A DNA stretch of 64,000 bases from Candidatus Rubrimentiphilum sp. (GCA_035710515.1 DASTDE010000001.1:124001-188000), one strand, 5' to 3'; positions 40,564 through 49,085 are shown, counted from the stretch's first letter. The notes: generated by a model not told the origin, from the sequence alone. Program-made: numbers and translations.

Positions 40564-42258
40564 TCACATACTGTCCGGCGCACTCACCCCGATCAAACTC
40601 AGCACCCGCGCCAGCACCGTTTGCGTTGCGATGCATAGGCTCAGACGCGCAATGCGTTCGTCGCGATCCTCGGTGAGGATCTTGCACTCCGTATAAAACT
40701 GGTGAAAGTCTGAAGCAACGTCCCGCGCATACCGCGTTAGCCGGTGGGGCGCGAGCTGCTCGGCGACGTTGCGCGCGAGACGCGGCAGCTCCGCGATGCG
40801 GCGCGCGAGCGCCAGTTCGGCCGAATGCGTGAGCGTCGCGAGCGAACCGCCCGCTCGCGCGGCCGTCACGTCCGCGGCATCCGCGTTTCTGAAGACCGAC
40901 GCGATGCGCGCGTGACCATATTGCACGTAGTACACCGGATTCTCGTTGCTGGCTTCCTTTGCGAGCTTCAGGTCGAAGGTCAGCGGCGACTCCGGCGCGG
41001 GCAACACGAAGAAGAAACGCGCGGCATCCAGTCCGACTTCGTCCAGAATGTCGTCGAGCGTAACGATTTGGCCCGCGCGCTTGCTCATGCTCACCTGCTC
41101 GTCGCCGCGCATCAGCGTGATCTGCTGCGCGATGAGCGCGTCGAGGCGGTCGCGGCTGTACCCAAGCGCCTCGGCTAAACCTTTGAGCCTACCGATGTAT
41201 CCGTGGTGATCCGGCCCCAAGATGTCGATGACGCGATCGGAGCGCTGCAACTTGTCGTAATGGTAAGCCACGTCCGTGCAGAAATAGGTCGGCCGGCCGT
41301 CGCTGCGGACGAGCACGCGATCCTTGTCGTCGCCGAATTGCGTCGCGCGAAAATAAATGGCGCCGTCCTGTTCGTAGGTGACCTTGTCGTCGATGAGGCG
41401 CTGCAAGCCGGCTTGCACGCGGCCCGTGTCGTGCAGTTCTTTCTCACTCTGCCAGCGATCGAAGTGCACGCCGAAACGCGCGATCGTTTCCTGCTGCTCC
41501 GCGACGAGCGTGTCGCGCCCGCTTTGCGAGAAGTAGGGAAGCCACGCGCCTTCGGGCTCGTTAATCCAGCGTTTTCCGTCGGCGTCCGCGATGGCGCGTG
41601 CGACCGGCACAAGGTACTCGCCGGGATAACCCTCGTCCGGAAACGGAAACGCCGGATCGAAGATCTGGCGGTAGCGCGCGTATAGCGATCGGCCGAGCGT
41701 CTCAAGCTGCCCGCCGGCATCGTTGATGATCCATTCGGTGAAGACGTCGTAGCCGCAAAACTTCATCGTGTTGGCGAGCGTCGCGCCGATGCTGCACGTA
41801 CGTCCCTGCACGACGACGAGCGGGCCGGTCGGATTGGCGCTTCCGAACTCGAGCGAGATGCGAACGTTCTGTGGCGTGCTTTGGCCGAAGTCCGACCCTT
41901 CGCGCACGATTTGCGCGACCGCCGCCTGCCAGATCTCCGGCTGGAACCGAACGTTGATGAATCCGGCTGTAGCCGATATTTCGGCGAAGAGTTCGCCGAG
42001 CTTGGGCGCTCGCGTCTGCAAGTCGGCGATGAGCGCAGTTGCGACTTGCTGCGGCGCGCTGCGGGCGACGCGCGCCAACGAAAACGCGGCATTCGTCGAA
42101 AAATCTCCGAACTCGGGACGGCGCGGCGCTTCGAAGCTAATGTCGGTTCCGGGCGCGTCGGTATAACGCGCGGTAATGACCTCGCTCAAGGCGCTGGAGA
42201 AAATCGAAAGCGCGGCGTCCGGAAGGACCGGACCCCCGTCAGTGATGGTACGGCTCAC
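40564..42258 (-). CDS. argS: Arginyl-tRNA synthetase
   Basis: 564 aa. Add-1 tRNA-binding domain at the N-terminus (FEAPRRPEFGDFSTNAAFSLA), class I Rossmann core, MSKRAG motif (GDEQVSMSKRAGQIVTLDDI), and the DALR anticodon domain ending VLSLIGVSAPDSM. The ATP-binding region reads FGSANPTGPLVVVQGRTCSIG: ANPTGPL is standard, but the HIGH tetrapeptide (normally HVGH or HLGH) is VVVQ, so both His residues are missing. Whether the enzyme is active or a second ArgRS exists cannot be told. Start ATG 42258 overlaps the rlmH end by 20 bp. Confidence 0.9.
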   Translation of the reverse strand: MSRTITDGGPVLPDAALSIFSSALSEVITARYTDAPGTDISFEAPRRPEFGDFSTNAAFSLARVARSAPQQVATALIADLQTRAPKLGELFAEISATAGFINVRFQPEIWQAAVAQIVREGSDFGQSTPQNVRISLEFGSANPTGPLVVVQGRTCSIGATLANTMKFCGYDVFTEWIINDAGGQLETLGRSLYARYRQIFDPAFPFPDEGYPGEYLVPVARAIADADGKRWINEPEGAWLPYFSQSGRDTLVAEQQETIARFGVHFDRWQSEKELHDTGRVQAGLQRLIDDKVTYEQDGAIYFRATQFGDDKDRVLVRSDGRPTYFCTDVAYHYDKLQRSDRVIDILGPDHHGYIGRLKGLAEALGYSRDRLDALIAQQITLMRGDEQVSMSKRAGQIVTLDDILDEVGLDAARFFFVLPAPESPLTFDLKLAKEASNENPVYYVQYGHARIASVFRNADAADVTAARAGGSLATLTHSAELALARRIAELPRLARNVAEQLAPHRLTRYARDVASDFHQFYTECKILTEDRDERIARLSLCIATQTVLARVLSLIGVSAPDSM

Positions 42259-42694
42259 TACGCGCGATCTTCGCCGCCCGGTAGAGCTGTTCCAGCACGA
42301 GCATGCGCGCCCACTCGTGCAAAAACGTCAGCTTGGAAAGCGACCAGACGAAACCGGCGCGATCGCGCACGGCTTTAGATGCTCCGAAGGTTCCGGCGAC
42401 GACCAGCGTCAGATGGTTTGAGTCGCGCTCGAGTCCGACGATTCTCTTGCTGAGCGCTTCGCTGGTTAATTCGGTCCCTGTCCGATCGAGCAGCCAGAGC
42501 GAGCCTTTGCCGAGCGCGCGCAGAATGCGCTCGCCTTCCTCGCCGATCGCCTTTTCCGGATCGGAACCGCTCGAAGACCGCACTTCCACGATCTCCAGCC
42601 GGTGATAGGCCGCGAGGCGCTTTTGAAATTCCCGGCAGATCGCCGCGACCGCTGGGTCGCGAAGCTTGCCGACCGCGACGACGCGCAGATGCAT
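42239..42694 (-). CDS. rlmH: 23S rRNA (pseudouridine-N3) methyltransferase
   Basis: 151 aa SPOUT methyltransferase that methylates pseudouridine 1915 of helix 69. Knot motifs: SGSDPEKAIGEEGERIL, LWLLDRTGTELTSEALSKRIV, LTLVVAGTFGASKAVRDRAGFVWSLSKLTFLHEWARMLVLEQLYRA, and the family C-terminus EPYHH, which is standard. Divergent from the AlkB-like gene with 48 bp in between. Confidence 0.95.
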   Translation of the reverse strand: MHLRVVAVGKLRDPAVAAICREFQKRLAAYHRLEIVEVRSSSGSDPEKAIGEEGERILRALGKGSLWLLDRTGTELTSEALSKRIVGLERDSNHLTLVVAGTFGASKAVRDRAGFVWSLSKLTFLHEWARMLVLEQLYRAAKIARSEPYHH

Positions 42695-42742
42695 GGGCGG
42701 GGGTTCGCAACGCGGCTCGACGGCTCCGTGTTAAAAGCTGTC

Positions 42743-43315
42743 ATGCAGCAGCTGGCCTTGTTCGGAGCGGGCGAGCGCGTTTTCGCCGATGACGAGAGCG
42801 GGACGTTTGCGTATTACCCGGCGCTTCTCGACGCGGCCGAGAGCCGGCGTCTCTTCGAGCACCTGTCGCAAAGCTTGACGTGGAGTCAGGACTCGATGTG
42901 GATGTACGACCACACCGTCGCCGTTCCGCGTCTGCACGCGCATTTTGCCGAAGGCGAATCTCTGCCGGAGCACGTGGAAGAGGCCCGCGCGCGTGTCGAG
43001 CGCCGCCTGAACGACCGCTTCAATTCGGTGCACTTGCAATACTATCGCGACGCCAATGACAGCGTCTCGTGGCATAGCGACCACACCGAAGATTTAATCG
43101 ACCAGGGCATGGTCGCGATCGTGAGTCTGGGCGCAGTGCGCGAGATGCGCGTGCGTAGCAAGTCGCGGCCGCGGCGCACGTTTACGTGCCTGCTCGAGCC
43201 GGGCAGTCTTTTCGTCATGGCCGGGCGCGCGCAAGAGTTTTGGGAGCACCACATTCCAAAGCTGCGGCAGCCGGTCACGCCGCGCATCAGTATCACTTTC
43301 CGGCAGAAGCGATAG
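42743..43315 (+). CDS. AlkB-like 2-oxoglutarate/Fe(II) dioxygenase
   Basis: 190 aa. AlkB fold with NSVHLQYYRDANDSVSWHSDHTED (the HxD of the iron triad at about residues 115-117), SLGAVREMRVRSK, GSLFVMAGRAQEFWEHHIPK (third His) and PRISITFR (2OG-binding Arg). Short and ending at the double-stranded beta helix, like AlkB homologs that demethylate nucleic acid. Start ATG at 42743; GTG at 42728 is an alternative. Its 3' end overlaps dprA convergently by 23 bp. Confidence 0.88.
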   Translation: MQQLALFGAGERVFADDESGTFAYYPALLDAAESRRLFEHLSQSLTWSQDSMWMYDHTVAVPRLHAHFAEGESLPEHVEEARARVERRLNDRFNSVHLQYYRDANDSVSWHSDHTEDLIDQGMVAIVSLGAVREMRVRSKSRPRRTFTCLLEPGSLFVMAGRAQEFWEHHIPKLRQPVTPRISITFRQKR

Positions 43316-44168
43316 CGTAGCGCAAGCCGGCGCGTGATTCGATCCGGCCCTCCAGCTCCAAAATTGAAAGCGCCGACAACAGCGGTGCCGCATTTTCACC
43401 CGACTGCAAGCACAATTCATCGAGTGTCGTTTCGCCGGCTTTTAAAATGCGCAGGATCTTGGCTTGCAGCGGGTTATCGGGTTCTGCGCATTGCGGGAGC
43501 GGCGCGAGTGGCAGTTTCACCAAATGCAGATCGTCGAGCACGTCTTGCGCATTGCGTGCGAGCGTGACGCCGTCGCGAATCAGTGCGTGGCAGCCGGCGA
43601 CGTGCCGCCGATCGACGTCGCCCGGCACGGCGAAGACCGGAATTCGGCCCGCCGCCCAACCCGCTGTATTGAGCGCGCCGCTGCGCGCGGGCGCTTCAAT
43701 AACCACGACGGCATCGGCAAGTGCGGCCACCACTCCGTTGCGTTGCAAGAACTGACTCGGAAACGCGGGATGGTCCGGCGGAAACGGCGAGAGCACGCCG
43801 CCGCCTGCTGCCAGCATGCGTTCCGCAAGTTGCTGATTGCGCTTCGGAAAGAAGTGATGATGGCCACCGCCGAGCACGCCGATCGTGATCGCCTTTGCAT
43901 CGAGCGCGCCTTCATGCGCGGCTGCGTCAATGCCCAGAGCGAGTCCGGAGATGATGCAGCACCCTGCGCCGCCGAGTTCGCTCGCAAAATGCTTGGCGGT
44001 CGCGCGTCCGTAGGCCGATGCGGCGCGCGTGCCGACAATTGCAATCGTCGGCCGGCGCAATCCGTCGAGTTCGCCGGTAACCCAGAGCCCTTCGAAGATG
44101 GCTGCCAGCGATCGCTCCGGGCGCAACGCTTCGAAATCCGGACGGGGCCGCCAGAGTGGATTCTCCAT
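43293..44168 (-). CDS. dprA: DNA-processing protein A
   Basis: 291 aa, RecA loader for natural transformation. The Rossmann-like core begins IAIVGTRAASAYGRATAKHFASELGGAGCCIISGLALGIDAAAHEGAL, continues TIGVLGGGHHHFFPKRNQ, SPFPPDHPAFPSQFLQRNGVVAALADAVVVIEAPARSGALNTAGWA, and the C-terminal winged helix (ETTLDELCLQSGENAAPLLSALSILELEGRIE). The SAM domain at the N-terminus of some DprAs is absent or minimal. With comM at 52-53.6 kb it suggests competence. Confidence 0.95.
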   Translation of the reverse strand: MENPLWRPRPDFEALRPERSLAAIFEGLWVTGELDGLRRPTIAIVGTRAASAYGRATAKHFASELGGAGCCIISGLALGIDAAAHEGALDAKAITIGVLGGGHHHFFPKRNQQLAERMLAAGGGVLSPFPPDHPAFPSQFLQRNGVVAALADAVVVIEAPARSGALNTAGWAAGRIPVFAVPGDVDRRHVAGCHALIRDGVTLARNAQDVLDDLHLVKLPLAPLPQCAEPDNPLQAKILRILKAGETTLDELCLQSGENAAPLLSALSILELEGRIESRAGLRYAIASAGK

Positions 44169-44171
44169 ACC

Positions 44172-44310
44172 GCCCCTTCACGCGCGAGGGGGCCGGCGGA
44201 AAGGGTGGTCCTGCCGCCCAGGGGCAATTCCCTCGTCGTCACGAGGGGGAAAGTCGGGTACGCTTGGGAATAGGGGGGCCAACCCGGCAGGCTTCCCATA
44301 GCCGGCGAAG
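44172..44310 (+). ncRNA. Structured intergenic segment, candidate leader RNA or sRNA
   Basis: Between the divergent dprA and DUF5679 starts. Nested complementarity is present: GCCGGC (44192-44197) with GCCGGC (44301-44306), CCTGCCG (44210-44216) with CGGCAGG (44285-44291), and inside them a perfect CCCTCGT-CGTC-ACGAGGG hairpin (44230-44247). No known RNA family matched by eye, and no promoter or T-run was found. Confidence 0.4.
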
Positions 44311-44329
44311 GTTTTGAGAGGAATCGAAC

Positions 44330-44479
44330 GTGGCAGCTGAAGCGTACTGTGTGAAATGCAAGACCAAACGTGAAATGAAAGACGCCGTTCAGATCACCAT
44401 GAAGAACGGCCGCCCGGCGACTGAGGGCAAGTGCCCGGTCTGCGGGACGAAGATGTTCAAGATCGGGGCATCGAGCTAA
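44330..44479 (+). CDS. DUF5679 zinc-ribbon protein, 49 aa
   Basis: GTG start at 44330 with GAGAGGA 7 nt upstream. The peptide AEAYCVKCKTKREMKDA continues VQITMKNGRPATEGKCPVCG and TKMFKIG, with two CxxC pairs for a zinc ribbon. This is the DUF5679 family, related to the zinc ribbons at the C-terminus of topoisomerase I, and its usual neighbour is dprA or topA. Probably binds nucleic acid. Followed by a strong terminator. Confidence 0.9.
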   Translation: MAAEAYCVKCKTKREMKDAVQITMKNGRPATEGKCPVCGTKMFKIGASS

Positions 44480-44500
44480 CCGAGCCTCGAGCACGAACCC

Positions 44501-44528
44501 AACCGGCGAGCATTGCTCGCCGGTTTTT
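44501..44528 (+). terminator. Intrinsic terminator after DUF5679
   Basis: AACCGGCGAGCA/TGCTCGCCGGTT, an inverted repeat with a very tight loop (TT), followed by TTTCTTT. Confidence 0.85.
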
Positions 44529-44562
44529 CTTTGCCACCCACTAGGGACATTAAGGTCGCGCT

Positions 44563-44591
44563 TTGCACCGCAACCGATAGTGGCTTATAAT
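44563..44591 (+). promoter_or_regulatory. nrdR promoter
   Basis: TTGCAC (44563-44568), 17-nt spacer, TATAAT (44586-44591): a near-consensus housekeeping promoter, the best in the window. Start of transcription is expected near 44598. Confidence 0.8.
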
Positions 44592-44599
44592 GGGGTGAC

Positions 44600-44615
44600 C
44601 CACAATATGTTGGGT
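44600..44615 (+). promoter_or_regulatory. NrdR box upstream of nrdR
   Basis: CCACAATATGTTGGGT matches the NrdR consensus ACACWATATATWGTGT at 13 of 16 positions. It sits right at the expected transcription start, so NrdR probably represses itself. Only one box is evident; target operators usually have two. Confidence 0.6.
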
Positions 44616-44629
44616 CGTCCCGTGAGGGC

Positions 44630-45088
44630 TTGCCGCTGATCTGTCCTACTTGCCGGAAAAACGAAACGCGCGTCGTCGACTCCCGCGACGACGAGAGCGT
44701 GGTTCGGCGCCGGCGTGAATGTCTGGACCCGCGCTGCAAACACCGCTTTACCACCTACGAGCGGATGGAAGCGCCGCGCCTTTTCGTGGTCAAGAAAGAC
44801 TCGCGCCGCGAGCAGTTCAGCCGCGAAAAGATTTTGGCCGGCCTGCGGCGCGCGTGTGAAAAGCGCCCCGTCTCCGAGGCGCAGATGGAAGCCGTGGCTG
44901 CGGCCCTCGAGCGCGATCTCTTCGCGCGCGGCGAGAGCGAAGTTCCCGCGACGCTGATCGGCGAGAAGCTCATGGACGCGTTGCGCACGCTCGACAAGGT
45001 GGCGTACATCCGCTTCGCCAGCGTCTATCGCCAGTTTCGCGACGTCGAAAGCTTTCAGGAAGAGTTGGCATCGCTGCTTGCTAAATGA
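44630..45088 (+). CDS. nrdR: Transcriptional repressor NrdR
   Basis: 152 aa. Zinc ribbon LICPTCRKNETRVVDSRDDESVVRRRRECLDPRCKHRFTTYER, with CxxC followed by C-x4-C, then the ATP-cone (RREQFSREKILAGLRRACEKRPVSEAQMEAVAAALERDL ... VAYIRFASVYRQFRDVESFQEEL). Represses ribonucleotide reductase genes in response to ATP/dATP. TTG start at 44630; a CTG six nt later is the only other possibility. Has its own promoter and NrdR box, and shares a transcript with dut, another dNTP-pool gene. Confidence 0.96.
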   Translation: MPLICPTCRKNETRVVDSRDDESVVRRRRECLDPRCKHRFTTYERMEAPRLFVVKKDSRREQFSREKILAGLRRACEKRPVSEAQMEAVAAALERDLFARGESEVPATLIGEKLMDALRTLDKVAYIRFASVYRQFRDVESFQEELASLLAK

Positions 45089-45094
45089 GCGACC

Positions 45095-45541
45095 ATGGCT
45101 TCGGTCACGGTCGCTCTCAAGAGATTACCTGAAGGCGAAGGACTCCCACTTCCACAGTACATGAGCGACCGAGCCGCGGGCGCGGATCTCTGCGCCGCGG
45201 TGCACGAGGAGCTGACGTTGCTTCCAGGTGCTCGCGCTCTTATTCCAACCGGCTTTGCAATCGCGCTTCCCGACGGATATGAAGGTCAGGTCCGTCCGCG
45301 CAGCGGCCTGGCCATGCGTCACGGTGTGACCTGTTTGAATTCGCCCGGCACGATCGATTCCGATTACCGCGGTCCGGTCTGCGTGGTGCTCGCGAATCTT
45401 GGGACTGAACCATTTGTCGTGCGCCGTGGCGATCGAATCGCGCAGCTGGTCGTTGCGCCGGTCGCGCAAGCGCGCTTCGATCTTATCGAAGAGTTGCCGG
45501 AGACCGCACGCGCCGCCGCCGGCTTCGGCAGCACCGGATGA
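45095..45541 (+). CDS. dut: dUTP diphosphatase
   Basis: 148 aa trimeric dUTPase, hydrolysing dUTP to dUMP. Five family motifs: [37 protein letters not shown] (motifs 2-3 with the base-binding hairpin), [10 protein letters not shown] and the C-terminal arm [11 protein letters not shown] (motif 5, GFGSTG). It follows nrdR by 6 bp, so nucleotide-pool control and cleaning are co-regulated. Confidence 0.96.
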   Translation: MASVTVALKRLPEGEGLPLPQYMSDRAAGADLCAAVHEELTLLPGARALIPTGFAIALPDGYEGQVRPRSGLAMRHGVTCLNSPGTIDSDYRGPVCVVLANLGTEPFVVRRGDRIAQLVVAPVAQARFDLIEELPETARAAAGFGSTG

Positions 45542-46515
45542 AAGTCTATATCGTCGGCGCCGGGGCCGTCGGCACATACCTCGGCGATCTGCTGCAGAGC
45601 GTGAACGTTGAGGTGACCTATGCGCCGCGCGATTTGGCGGCGGTGACGCCGGTCGACGCCGACGTTGCGATTGTCGCCGTAAAAGCATATGACACCGACG
45701 GTGCGATCGAGACGTTGCGCAAGGCGATCGCTTATCCGCAGAAGTGCGTCTTCGTCAGCCCGCAAAACGGGATCGGCAATGAGGAGAAGTTGGCTGCGGC
45801 GTTCGGTGAAGACAACGTCGTCGCGGCGGCGCTCACCGTTCCCGTCGATCGCGACCGGGCAAACGGTCATGGCCGGGCGATGAAAGAGGGCGGGCTCGCA
45901 TTCGCGCCGCTGGGAAAGAACGCGTATAATTGGCTCCCCGCGGCCTTCGCCAGCACCGGGCTCAAAGTGCAAGTCGTTGCGGACTGGCGCGCGTTAAAGT
46001 GGTCCAAGCTCGCGCTGAACATCGTCGCCAATGCGAGTTGCGCGATCCTCAACGTGCTGCCGAACCGGCTCGTTCATTACGACGAAATCTTCACGCTGGA
46101 GATCCGCGCGATTCGCGAAGTGCGCGCAGTCATGCACGCCATGAACATCTCGCCGATCGATCTCCCGCGTTACCCGGTGCGCGCGATGCAGGGCATCGCC
46201 ACGCTGCCGAGCCCGGTCTCGCGCAAACTGCTTTCGAGCCGGGTGGCCGGCGCCCGTGGAACCAAACCGCCCTCGCTGCTACTCGATCTGCGCGCGGGGA
46301 AGGCGCAGACGGAGGTTGACTTTTTGAACGGTGCCGTCGCGGTAGCGGGCCGCGAACACGGCGTGCGCACACCGGTGAACGCAGTCTATTCGCGCGTGCT
46401 GGAAGATATCGCGCACATGCCGCAGCTGTGGGCCAAATACCGGGAGCACCCGGACACGCTGGCGGCTGAAGTCGCGGCTGAAGTGAAGCGCGTGCGCGCG
46501 CTCGCCCGAACCTGA
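45538..46515 (+). CDS. Ketopantoate reductase-like dehydrogenase (PanE/ApbA family)
   Basis: 325 aa. N-terminal NADP-binding [46 protein letters not shown], then the catalytic-Lys region ([17 protein letters not shown]) and the C-terminal domain with [33 protein letters not shown]. The NVE or N residue set agrees with PanE relatives, but the substrate 2-dehydropantoate is only a guess; the C-terminal tail (VRALART) is basic. Starts by 4-bp overlap with dut. Confidence 0.8.
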   Translation: MKVYIVGAGAVGTYLGDLLQSVNVEVTYAPRDLAAVTPVDADVAIVAVKAYDTDGAIETLRKAIAYPQKCVFVSPQNGIGNEEKLAAAFGEDNVVAAALTVPVDRDRANGHGRAMKEGGLAFAPLGKNAYNWLPAAFASTGLKVQVVADWRALKWSKLALNIVANASCAILNVLPNRLVHYDEIFTLEIRAIREVRAVMHAMNISPIDLPRYPVRAMQGIATLPSPVSRKLLSSRVAGARGTKPPSLLLDLRAGKAQTEVDFLNGAVAVAGREHGVRTPVNAVYSRVLEDIAHMPQLWAKYREHPDTLAAEVAAEVKRVRALART

Positions 46516-47363
46516 TGCGCCATCCGGACGTTCCCGAATCGCTGGAAGGCTGGTGGATTCTCCACCGCATGTTCGCGTTCGACCGGCGCGGCTGGGCGCT
46601 CGTCCCACCGGACGAACAAGAACGCATCGCCGGCGAAGCGACCGATTTTTTCGCCAGCCTCAAGGACGGCAGCGGCGATCTGGGGCTGGCGCAGATCCTC
46701 GGGCACAAAGCCGACCTCATGCTCACGCACTATGCGAAAACCTACGACGGGTTAGCCGAAGTGCAAACTGACGTCGATCAGTTGGAACTGCGCGCCTACA
46801 TCGAACCACGCGACTCGTATGTCTCGGTGCTCGAACTCGGGCTGTACGATGCGACCGCCAAGATTCATGCGACTCTCCAAGAGCGCGATCTGAAGCCGCA
46901 TTCGGCCGAATGGAACGCCGCCTTCGACGAACTGCTCGTGGAGCAAGAGAAGAACCCCCGCAACGCCGAGCGCCTCTGGGCCCCGATCCCGCCGCGGCGC
47001 TACGTCTGCTTCTATCCGATGGACAAGAAGCGCGCGCAGGGCGAAAACTGGTACACCTTGCCGTATGCCGAGCGAGCCAAGATGATGGTCGACCACGGCA
47101 AAATCGGCCGCACGTTCCACGGGTTGGTGACGCAGGTTATCTCGGGATCCGTCGGCTTCGACGACTTCGAATGGGGCGTTGACTTGTACGCCGACGATCC
47201 GCTCGTTTTTAAGAAGCTCATTTACGAAATGCGTTTTGACGAAGTCAGCGCACGTTACGCAGTGTTCGGTTCGTTTTGGAGCGGATTACAGTTCTCGATT
47301 GCGGGCCTGCCGCGTTTTCTGGCCGGCGACGTCCCCGCGCTCAAAGAAAAGGTTGACGATTAA
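46515..47363 (+). CDS. hemQ: Chlorite dismutase-family coproheme decarboxylase (HemQ/ChdC)
   Basis: 282 aa. Length and blocks match coproheme decarboxylases of the Gram-positive-type haem route: LSE-like LKDGSGDLGLAQILGHKADLMLTHYAKTY, YIEPRDSYVSVLEL, RRYVCFYPMDKKRAQGENWYTLPYAERAKMMVDHGKIGRTFHGLVTQVISGSVGFDDFEWGVDLYADDPLVFKKLIYEMRFDEVSARYAVFGSFWSG. His in MMVDHGKIGR is the likely proximal haem ligand and the Tyr/Lys of YPMDKKR the catalytic pair. So haem is probably made through coproporphyrin. Confidence 0.92.
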   Translation: MRHPDVPESLEGWWILHRMFAFDRRGWALVPPDEQERIAGEATDFFASLKDGSGDLGLAQILGHKADLMLTHYAKTYDGLAEVQTDVDQLELRAYIEPRDSYVSVLELGLYDATAKIHATLQERDLKPHSAEWNAAFDELLVEQEKNPRNAERLWAPIPPRRYVCFYPMDKKRAQGENWYTLPYAERAKMMVDHGKIGRTFHGLVTQVISGSVGFDDFEWGVDLYADDPLVFKKLIYEMRFDEVSARYAVFGSFWSGLQFSIAGLPRFLAGDVPALKEKVDD

Positions 47364-48008
47364 ATGGCGGTTGTCGAGCTCACGGCCTACATCGACGTCC
47401 TCTCATCCTGGTGCTACGTCGGCGATCTGGCGTTGCAGAAAATCGAAAAGAAGTACGGCGATCGCCTCCGCGTCGAATGGAAGATCGCTCAGCTCTTCGA
47501 TTTCGGGCCATTGCCGTACACGCGCGATCAGCTGACTTGGTATTATGCGCGCACCGCAAAGATAAGTGGCGTGCAGATGAATGCAGCTTGGGTCGACACG
47601 CCCGAGGCAACGACGCTTCATGCGAACGTGGCGGCGGAAGCTGCGCGCACGCTTGGCGTGACTGATATGAGCTTGGTGCGGGCGCTCAATTATGCGAACG
47701 TCATCGAAGGCAAGCCGCTCGGGCGCCGTGAGCCGGCACTCGATGAAGCCGCGCGCCTGTCAGGTTTGGATCGTGCTGAGCTCGATCGGGTCATGCGCGA
47801 TCCGGCGACGACGGAACGCATCAAACGCACGACGGCTGAGTTTGAAAACCTTCATTTGCCGCAACGACCCTCGTATATCGTGCGAAATCCAACCGGCGAT
47901 CTCGCGATGCTCTCGGGAATTTATACATTTGAATCCTTGGATGCCGTAATAGGCGAGATGCTGCATGCCTCCGAGATCACCGAGCAGGTCGGCCCCGAAC
48001 CGGCGTGA
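47364..48008 (+). CDS. DsbA-family oxidoreductase (2-hydroxychromene-2-carboxylate isomerase-like)
   Basis: 214 aa. Thioredoxin-fold domain starting LTAYIDVLSSWCYVGDLALQKIEKKYGDRLRVEWKIAQLF, the layout of FrnE/HCCA isomerases, with only one Cys (SSWCYV) instead of CxxC. That single Cys favours the glutathione-S-transferase-kappa/isomerase group over a disulfide oxidase. C-terminal LPQRPSYIVRNPTGDLAMLSGIYT is the cis-Pro strand. Follows hemQ directly. Confidence 0.75.
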   Translation: MAVVELTAYIDVLSSWCYVGDLALQKIEKKYGDRLRVEWKIAQLFDFGPLPYTRDQLTWYYARTAKISGVQMNAAWVDTPEATTLHANVAAEAARTLGVTDMSLVRALNYANVIEGKPLGRREPALDEAARLSGLDRAELDRVMRDPATTERIKRTTAEFENLHLPQRPSYIVRNPTGDLAMLSGIYTFESLDAVIGEMLHASEITEQVGPEPA

Positions 48009-48598
48009 CTTTGCTGGCGGGATTCGCTCAAGCGGCAATGGCTGGGATTATCGCTTTCCAGTCAATTCAATTGACAGTTTCACGAAAGCCTTTGCACCCA
48101 ATCGAGAAGCTATTTGACAATTTGACCGCTTGCAACGGGCGATCGCTTTTTAAAGACATCGACAAGTACCCACAAGCAAACCTCCGGAACGCCTGGCGTC
48201 GGCATGTGTGGGACAGCCCGCAATACTGGGAAGCTGGAGCTGCCGATTTCCTTCACGCGAATCCGAACGACGGGCAGTATGAAGTTTTTCGAGGGCAGTA
48301 CGATCCGGTCCGACGCGTGGTCGTTGTGAAGCACGACATGTATGAGGACGCAGAAGTCGTCGTCGCAGCGGCGCGGCTGTACAGTCTTCCCAGCGCTGAC
48401 CTATCAGCGGCGATTCCGATCAAGGGCCTTTGGATTGGTGAGCCGCAGGCGCAGGTCGAGCATGTGCTCGGCCGCGGCTATCGCAACGACCATTGCGGCA
48501 AGCCTCAGTACTACTACAGTTCTGTCACCGATGTTTTGGTGCTGACCTACGAATCCGGGAAGCTCACACGTTTCTTCGGCGGGTTTTACACGGATTAG
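48005..48598 (+). CDS. Hypothetical protein, 197 aa, membrane-anchored
   Basis: N-terminal hydrophobic helix (LLAGFAQAAMAGIIAFQSIQL), then a globular part with DIDKYPQANLRNAWRRHVWDSPQYWEAG, EVFRGQYDPVRRVVVVKHDMYEDAEVVVAAARLYS and GRGYRNDHCGKPQYYYSSVTDVLVLTYESGKLTRFFGGFYTD. The last segment looks like a small beta sheet of SmpA/BamE type. No family assigned. Base composition is lower in GC than its neighbours. Overlaps the previous gene by 4 bp. Confidence 0.65.
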   Translation: MTLLAGFAQAAMAGIIAFQSIQLTVSRKPLHPIEKLFDNLTACNGRSLFKDIDKYPQANLRNAWRRHVWDSPQYWEAGAADFLHANPNDGQYEVFRGQYDPVRRVVVVKHDMYEDAEVVVAAARLYSLPSADLSAAIPIKGLWIGEPQAQVEHVLGRGYRNDHCGKPQYYYSSVTDVLVLTYESGKLTRFFGGFYTD

Positions 48599-48605
48599 CA
48601 GCTCA

Positions 48606-49085
48606 ATGAGTCTTGCGATGCGGGAGGCCGGCGAAGAAGACGTTCGGTTTATCGCGAGCCTCTTTAAGCTGCCGCATGCGCGCGAATTCCTTAACGAGCC
48701 GGGCCGCGATGCGATTTTGGGTTTGATCGAAGATCCGCAAAGCGAAGCGTTCATTGTTGAGGCCGATGGTAAGGATTTCGGCTACTTTACGATGCACGAT
48801 CGCGGCTGGCTGGTAGAACTCGGCGTGCTAGTCGTAACGAACACAGGACTTGGCGCCGGGCCGTTCGCGATGCGCTGGGGTGTGCAAGAGGCGTTCAAGC
48901 GCGGCGCGCACCGTATTTCCATTGAAATCCGTGAAGACAACGATCGTGCTCGCGCGATGTGCGAGCGGCTCGGTTTTAGAGCCGAAGGACTCCACCGCGA
49001 CGGCTTCCGCGATGCCGTGACAGGCGAATACAAGAATTTGATCCCATATGGTTTGCTCCGGACGGACCTGCGACCGGTCACTTGA
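48606..49085 (+). CDS. GNAT family N-acetyltransferase
   Basis: 159 aa. MREAGEEDVRFIASLFKLPHAREFLNEPG start, RimJ/RimL-like layout. The acetyl-CoA site is VLVVTNTGLGAGPFAMRWGVQEAFKRGAHRISIEIREDNDRARAMCERLGFRAEGLHRDGF; the final RDAVTGEYKNLIPYGLL matches ribosomal-protein-type acetyltransferases. Substrate unknown. Confidence 0.85.
   Translation: MSLAMREAGEEDVRFIASLFKLPHAREFLNEPGRDAILGLIEDPQSEAFIVEADGKDFGYFTMHDRGWLVELGVLVVTNTGLGAGPFAMRWGVQEAFKRGAHRISIEIREDNDRARAMCERLGFRAEGLHRDGFRDAVTGEYKNLIPYGLLRTDLRPVT

Noticed and set aside
44203-44216. T-box-like GGGTGGTCC before a CCCTCGT hairpin
   Set aside because: Resembles the GGGTGGNACCGCG T-box core, but the ACCGCG part is wrong, no stem I or specifier loop has room beside dprA, and no aminoacyl gene follows.
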